Below are positions 5,501 to 6,418 of a stretch of 6,418 nucleotides of DNA, in pieces (within the stretch, counting starts at the first letter, position 1; each line of letters begins with the position of its first letter). The translations under genes and the position numbers were made by a program. The notes beneath the pieces are model-generated. The model was given only the letters and a program-made list of their open reading frames with translations. It had not been told where the DNA came from and searched no databases. Origin of the DNA: an uncultured Chloroflexota bacterium (GTDB lineage Bacteria; Chloroflexota; Anaerolineae; Promineifilales; Promineifilaceae); NCBI GenBank assembly GCA_937958365.1, contig CALFEW010000541.1:1-6418 (forward strand), read 5' to 3'.

Positions 5501-6418
5501 CTCAACGCAACCGTCACGCAGCGGCTGCCGGAACTGCTGTTCCATCGGGCGCGGCTGCAAGCGCCGCCAGGGGCGACGCAGGCGGAAATCCGCTTCCTGA
5601 TTCCGCCGGACTCTATCGCCGTGGTGGATACCGTCTCCTTCCAGGCAACCAGCGACACCATTACCAATGGCGATTTGCTGCTGGTGGAGAATGACGCAGT
5701 GGTGGGCTGGCAGTTGTCGCCCGCTTCCGTGACCGGCGTGACGTTGAACGCGACGGACGATGGCGTGGAACTGTCGAATTTGGAGGCCGTGCCCGTGTCG
5801 CTGGTGCAATCTTTTGCGGCGACGGGTGGGCAGCCGTTTGTGCTGCTGCTGCGCGGCGCGCTTGTGAGCCAGCTTGCGGGCGGCGCGGGGCAAACGGCGC
5901 AAATACGGCTGGATTGGCTGGACACGGCCGGTAACGCGGCTGGAAGCAGCAGTCTGCCCATCACCGCCGGGCAGCAAGAACATCAATTGGAAACGGCCGT
6001 TCCCCCCACCGCCGCCACCGCCGACCTGAACCTGGTCGTGCCCGCCGGAACCACCCTGGTTGTGCGGCAAATCTCCTTTGTGCCGGTGGAACTGGTGACG
6101 GTTCCGATTCATTTTCTGGCGCAAGCGCCGGGCAACCTGACGGTGACGGGCTTCGACGTGGCCTATGACGTGGGCAACGTGGCGACCACGCCGCCACCGC
6201 CGGACGGCTTTTGCCCACCCACGCCGCCTGGACGCAGCACGGATGGCAAAGGCGGCTGCTGCCACTGGTGTGCGTCGCCCTGCGGGCCGTGCGGCGATGA
6301 AGGCGCGGCCACCGACAGCGCGCCCACGGCGGCGGCACGGTCGCTGCAAGCAAATGCGCCGCGTCGCCGGGCAGTGGTCGCCGGCACACGACCGGCGTTG
6401 GTGCGCGCGCCGGTGGCC
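2519..6418 (+). CDS. Giant multidomain protein with YVTN-like beta-propeller and two jelly-roll domains (3' partial)
   Basis: The frame is open without a stop for 1300 codons from ATG 2519 to the right edge; the C-terminus is missing. The N-terminus (MRLTANFPGESVRF) has no signal peptide. Residues about 1-325 are beta-sandwich-like. Residues about 328-410 contain the FRAGVRYWLIIQA strand seen in ligand-binding or anchor-type beta domains. Residue 510 begins a jelly-roll (EQLQNSDFAHW) that stops at about 520 and appears to resume at 867 (PDNWTLTTG). Between them, at 541-865, sit seven YVTN-like blades with S/T-P-D-G-R signatures. The first jelly-roll ends near 1043 (VVDTVSF). A second spans about 1050-1190 and aligns motif by motif with it. 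Residues 1232-1258 hold six cysteines and one histidine, followed by a Pro/Ala/Arg-rich tail. No catalytic residues are evident. The architecture suggests binding or display, perhaps a surface, adhesin or tail-associated component. The domain identities are inferred by eye; the reading frame is secure. Confidence 0.9.
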   Translation, partial: MRLTANFPGESVRFEGDWTVQIQGLPEGAQIQNATITLTPAAAPGRPLFEELLTSAGSVGDFGMTKVLQPGIVEVDFHARRTLAVVRGSNLLNSELVVDLGGGVFMGINEYGAVAASEDVDLYPIPASGALPGLLVGKFRLRTTSTANPLPTLDVTQVTVRTAANNVSLALAGSPPFWVQPGEIVMPTTTPNFADFLQLYLAEADVKDGRYQLPLIIHSDSLTRLNVAVDIEFVQQQSALPAGVNEVALPYGFDSTAQAESALVQVTLPVGAEVTAASVQVIGAFDDSRIVFGPTGPLTPVAAVPITGGRSQAQPILLSADTAVTAIDLLLSSTSRAAVLDLNLMADVGGKPFADPLLAAPVPLELDRDLAANPTWISARLPQEFQFRAGVRYWLIIQARQGEAAWHSQTAVTNADGLQQSTTSGLAWRATQVEGAAGPLAGFFRLRRTPDQFQMPLSVLVGEGAAAVPVSLDRFQPMGRIDFTIDFPEFAAAINEAARRTEATSCARGEQLQNSDFAHWSTTGASFGPLQDAERVSGGLSSIAIAPNGEWAFVGRETGDGVFVGLPLHRPIAAGFTAPVSRQHTAISPDSRRVYVISEVYESFQLRVIDTTTFEALGDPVALFRSASCLALSPDGRTLFIGSFAFSPPHGEVWALDTAVLGQLLTSGAQFAITDALSGNPMPLENEFEPSSLAVSPDGRRLFVAAGHIQTNSGSVFVFDTLSHQPLVDPIFAGNNPVDLALTPDGRRALVVNANDDTLTLIDATRLRHERTLHLPNPADGVLRPMAVAVEPNGRRAFVASRETASVSVIDLVTLDVRNPTPVGEPDFGDLDLAVTPSGDRLYVALANPYPAPTPGLRFLPLGRQHPDNWTLTTGFVLPIPFSDPFHLTAVLGPVTDEEQATRPARTSALSQATAVVGGCTYDFSFWGIATHLEAVAEVIWRGGACAVQRTDRIPIQVPEPENALRPSPQTVSGDIQSGGAFSDVILGRARTINLNATVTQRLPELLFHRARLQAPPGATQAEIRFLIPPDSIAVVDTVSFQATSDTITNGDLLLVENDAVVGWQLSPASVTGVTLNATDDGVELSNLEAVPVSLVQSFAATGGQPFVLLLRGALVSQLAGGAGQTAQIRLDWLDTAGNAAGSSSLPITAGQQEHQLETAVPPTAATADLNLVVPAGTTLVVRQISFVPVELVTVPIHFLAQAPGNLTVTGFDVAYDVGNVATTPPPPDGFCPPTPPGRSTDGKGGCCHWCASPCGPCGDEGAATDSAPTAAARSLQANAPRRRAVVAGTRPALVRAPVA
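3502..3750 (+). other. Beta-sandwich domain with a 'GVRYWLIIQA' strand, within the giant gene
   Basis: About residues 328-410 begin IDLLLSSTSRAAVLDLNLM, continue through PTWISARLP, and reach FRAGVRYWLIIQARQGEAAWH. The pattern of an AG-x-x-YWLI strand followed by a Trp is typical of extracellular carbohydrate-binding or choice-of-anchor beta-sandwiches. The exact family and boundaries cannot be set by eye. Confidence 0.4.
4046..5650 (+). other. First jelly-roll (CBM-like) domain, apparently interrupted by the propeller
   Basis: The first strand is EQLQNSDFAHW (residues 510-520). The remainder appears to start at PDNWTLTTGFVLPI (867 on), then ALSQATAVVGGCTYDFSFWG, AEVIW, TDRIPI, APPGATQAEIRFLIP and VVDTVSF (to about 1043). 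This order (N-x-D-F-x-x-W; WTL; ALSQ-x-x-x-V-x-x-G-x-x-Y; AEV-x-W; GA-x-x-AE-[IV]-R; VD-x-VS) is typical of carbohydrate-binding-module-like jelly-rolls. Two cysteines (residues 920 and 946) lie inside it. Confidence 0.55.
4139..5116 (+). other. Seven-bladed YVTN-like beta-propeller domain
   Basis: Seven blade signatures occur, at residues 541 (IAIAPNGEWAFV), 582 (TAISPDSRRVYV), 626 (LALSPDGRTLFI), 690 (LAVSPDGRRLFV), 736 (LALTPDGRRALV), 784 (VAVEPNGRRAFV) and 829 (LAVTPSGDRLYV). Spacing is 41-48 residues except for the third blade (64), which carries an extra loop. Several blades have the V-x-D strand (LRVIDT, VFVFDT, LTLIDA, VSVIDL). Seven blades make a closed ring. YVTN propellers are usually binding or scaffolding domains on exported or surface proteins; no enzyme active-site motif is visible. 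Confidence 0.85.
5657..6088 (+). other. Second jelly-roll domain, uninterrupted
   Basis: Residues about 1047-1190 repeat the motif order of the first jelly-roll: TITNGDLLL, GWQLSPAS, SLVQSFAATGGQPFVLLLRG, AQIRLDWLD, SSLPI, VPPTAATADLNLVVPAG and VVRQISF. A further beta segment (VTVPIHFLAQAPGNLTVTG) follows. No insertion is present, which gives a reference for the expected uninterrupted layout. Confidence 0.55.
6212..6295 (+). other. Cysteine-rich segment near the visible end of the giant protein
   Basis: Cysteines fall at residues 1232, 1247, 1248, 1251, 1255 and 1258, with His 1249 and Trp 1250 (pattern CC-H-W-C-x3-C-x2-C). The preceding linker is rich in Pro and Thr; the following sequence is Ala/Arg-rich. 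The segment could bind metal or form disulfides. I do not recognise a named domain. Confidence 0.6.

Larger units (their letters stand above)
255..6000. repeat. Dispersed palindromic octamer ACGGCCGT (16 copies)
   Basis: Copies start at 255, 559, 831, 1061, 1281, 3141, 3482, 3746, 4422, 4490, 4611, 4752, 4896, 5183, 5258 and 5993. All lie within genes 1 and 3. They fall in all three codon phases (encoding xGR, TAV and ERPS), so the enrichment is at the DNA level and is not due to one peptide motif. There is none between 1289 and 3140. Confidence 0.9.

Noticed and set aside
5465..6349. Long antisense reading frames, such as 5465-6349, 3470-4333, 3709-4563 and 293-1129
   Set aside because: They lie opposite well-supported coding sequence. 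Their translations are Arg/Gly/His-rich and low in complexity, as expected of shadows in GC-rich DNA, with no recognisable domains.

Overview
The window is GC-rich and holds three long genes, all on the + strand and in the same direction. The first enters from the left edge and the third runs off the right edge, so only the middle gene is complete. No tRNA, rRNA, CRISPR array, transposase or clear promoter is visible. The organism is most likely an environmental bacterium of the Chloroflexota (Anaerolineae/Ardenticatenales-like). I base this on coding style, the YVTN-type propeller, GATTGG/CCAATC mini-repeats between genes, and a very over-represented palindromic octamer ACGGCCGT. This is an inference from general impression, not a database match.

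Layout. (1) Positions 2-1426: the C-terminal 474 residues of a beta-rich protein with RF pentads and a segment (PGAFGNN) like one conserved in contractile-tail sheath proteins. (2) 1427-1505: a spacer filled by a 7-bp repeat that folds into a perfect 20-bp stem, then a strong ribosome binding site. (3) 1506-2459: a complete 317-residue protein with a helical N-terminus, a tail-fibre-like DADHLEGQS segment, and a beta domain containing a VVYHKL...PLVDLYQLDYF segment. (4) 2460-2518: a second hairpin (15-bp stem, 3-nt loop) closed by the same AGATTGG/CCAATCT heptamer, then a ribosome binding site. (5) 2519-6418: at least 1300 residues of a giant multidomain protein with no stop in the window. It has N-terminal beta-sandwich regions, a jelly-roll apparently interrupted by a complete seven-bladed YVTN-like propeller, a second uninterrupted jelly-roll, and a cysteine-rich segment near the right edge.

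The short spacers, each with its own ribosome binding site, suggest one transcription unit. None of the visible N-termini (genes 2 and 3) has a signal peptide. The best working idea, held with modest confidence, is that these are structural or receptor-binding parts of a phage-tail-like particle (phage tail, tailocin or extracellular contractile injection system). The giant protein would be a surface or adhesin-like component. The genes that would settle this (sheath, tube, baseplate, AAA ATPase) lie outside the window if they exist.
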